Below, piece after piece: positions 63,239 through 64,000 of a DNA stretch of 64,000 nucleotides; within the stretch, counting starts at the first letter, position 1; each line of letters opens with the position of its first letter. A program made the translations under genes and the position numbers. The notes beneath the pieces were generated by a model, which did no database searches, was not told the origin of the DNA, and worked only from the letters and a program-made list of their open reading frames with translations. This DNA comes from Psychrobacter sp. NG25 (GTDB lineage: Bacteria > Pseudomonadota > Gammaproteobacteria > Pseudomonadales > Moraxellaceae): NCBI RefSeq assembly GCF_015234355.1, contig NZ_JADGMV010000002.1, forward strand, positions 186,001 through 250,000, in the 5' to 3' direction.

Positions 63239-64000
63239 TGAGCAACACATCTATAAATAAGGCATCTACTAATGAATCGCCTACAAACGAAGCCTCGAAT
63301 AGTAGTGGTAATAGCTTTACCGGCAAACAGGTACAGCAGGTATTACTGACATTACTACTCGGCGGTACGGTCGTCAGCTTTAGCAATAGCGCGCTTAATC
63401 CGGCTATTCCTGTCTTTATGTCGGTGTTTGATGTCGACATTGTGATGGGCGGCTGGGTGCTAAATGCGTATGTATTGGCCATGAGTGTGGGGCTGATGCT
63501 AAGCGGCTACTTAAACAAAAAGTTCCCTTTTAAACATGTTTATTTGGCGGCAATTTTTGGGTTTATGTTGGGCTCAGCCATTGGCATGCTGGCATCTAGT
63601 ATGAGCTTTGTTATCATTGCCAGAGCCATACAAGGGCTGAGTGGTGGTCTGATTATTCCACTATCTATTGGTATGCTGTATCAGATTTATCCGCAGCAGC
63701 AGCATGGCAGAGTAATGGCGCTATGGGGCATTGTTATTATGATGTCGTTGGCGTTTGGCCCTTTGGTAGGGGCTTATTTGGTTGAGCAGTTTGCGTGGTG
63801 GACACTGTTTGCCATTACCTTGCCACTCAGTGCGGCAGTCATGGCGATGGTATGGCGGCTAATACCCGATATACGCTCACATGATAAAAGAAGCCCTTTC
63901 GATACCATCGGGTTTGTCAGTTTACTCATTTGGCTGCTGGCTATGATGGTTTGGCTGAGCACGCTGAAAATAGATTTTACTGGTGGGTTACTCAGCAGTG
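63238..64000 (+). CDS. MFS siderophore exporter (partial, runs off window)
   Basis: The first 254 codons of a major facilitator of the DHA2/EmrB-like type. After a Ser/Asn-rich N-terminus come VLLTLLLGGTVVSFSNSALNP, GGWVLNAYVLAMSVGLMLSGYL, IARAIQGLSGGLIIPLSIGML and further helices, to GGLLSS at the edge. It overlaps the acyltransferase stop (TAATG) and belongs to the same operon, so it probably exports the finished siderophore. The 3' end is missing. Confidence 0.88.
   Translation, partial: MSNTSINKASTNESPTNEASNSSGNSFTGKQVQQVLLTLLLGGTVVSFSNSALNPAIPVFMSVFDVDIVMGGWVLNAYVLAMSVGLMLSGYLNKKFPFKHVYLAAIFGFMLGSAIGMLASSMSFVIIARAIQGLSGGLIIPLSIGMLYQIYPQQQHGRVMALWGIVIMMSLAFGPLVGAYLVEQFAWWTLFAITLPLSAAVMAMVWRLIPDIRSHDKRSPFDTIGFVSLLIWLLAMMVWLSTLKIDFTGGLLSS

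Noticed and set aside
1..64000. CRISPR arrays, tRNA or rRNA genes, prophage.
   Set aside because: No regularly spaced repeats, tRNA-like cloverleaf, rRNA sequence or phage structural genes were seen on reading the intergenic regions.

Overview
The window looks like a chromosomal segment of a gamma-proteobacterium of the Moraxellaceae, most likely Psychrobacter. The reasons are moderate A+T content, the prpB-prpC-acnD-prpF order of the 2-methylcitrate cycle, a class C beta-lactamase, a CueR/CopA pair, and a Dat/Ddc-based hydroxamate siderophore cluster as in Acinetobacter. I see no rRNA, tRNA, CRISPR array, phage genes or intact insertion sequence. Genus assignment is inference from gene content.

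Layout. 0-4.3 kb: an unknown gene, cstA (pyruvate/peptide uptake), a small cory-CC-star protein and an ArsA/Get3-type ATPase. 4.4-8.4 kb: a minus-strand operon of a DUF2868 membrane protein, a fatty-acid-hydroxylase/sterol-desaturase protein and a DUF3482 GTPase. 9-12.8 kb: an SDR, an ElaA-like GNAT with a C-terminal membrane anchor, an ABC exporter and an orphan Imm51 immunity protein. 12.9-24.2 kb: the propionate (2-methylcitrate) locus, carrying extra genes: a lipoprotein, an HNH-like gene and an antiparallel ParD/RelE-type toxin-antitoxin pair with a clear palindromic operator. A non-canonical Nramp-like transporter and a LysR regulator follow. 24-27.4 kb: an anchored low-complexity protein, a VIT-family transporter and an AmpC-type beta-lactamase.

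27.7-32 kb: two near-identical lipoproteins between ~408-bp direct repeats. One repeat is a broken 3' end of the MDR dehydrogenase gene, the other is the intact gene; a GST and a LysR follow. 33.5-35.3 kb: an unrecognised 592-aa protein with a PD-(D/E)XK-like motif and a C-terminal EF-Tu domain-2-like barrel. 35.5-39.6 kb: an EamA transporter, LysR + nitrilase, and a PACE efflux pump with divergent LysR. 39.9-46.9 kb: a 5-oxoproline operon (YcsI, biotin carrier, biotin carboxylase, PxpB, PxpC, PxpA, YcsG transporter, and a second carrier-like protein lacking the biotinylation lysine). Its parts together match a urea-carboxylase-type enzyme split into subunits.

47-56 kb is an accessory region: a Shedu (SduA) anti-phage nuclease, cueR and copA with a MerR-type 19-bp-spacer promoter, several A+T-rich orphan genes and gene remnants, a self-inhibited Fic protein, and a NADAR protein of the DarT1-antitoxin type with no darT beside it. 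56.1-64 kb: a Fur-box-controlled siderophore operon (dat, ddc, IucA/IucC synthetase, N-monooxygenase, acyltransferase, MFS exporter) that runs off the right edge.

Two families of short non-coding elements are visible. One is ~270 bp (8510-8775 and 32068-32349) with terminal inverted repeats and an internal hairpin showing a compensatory base change between copies. The other is ~108 bp (3175-3282), with an isolated end at 49056-49081.
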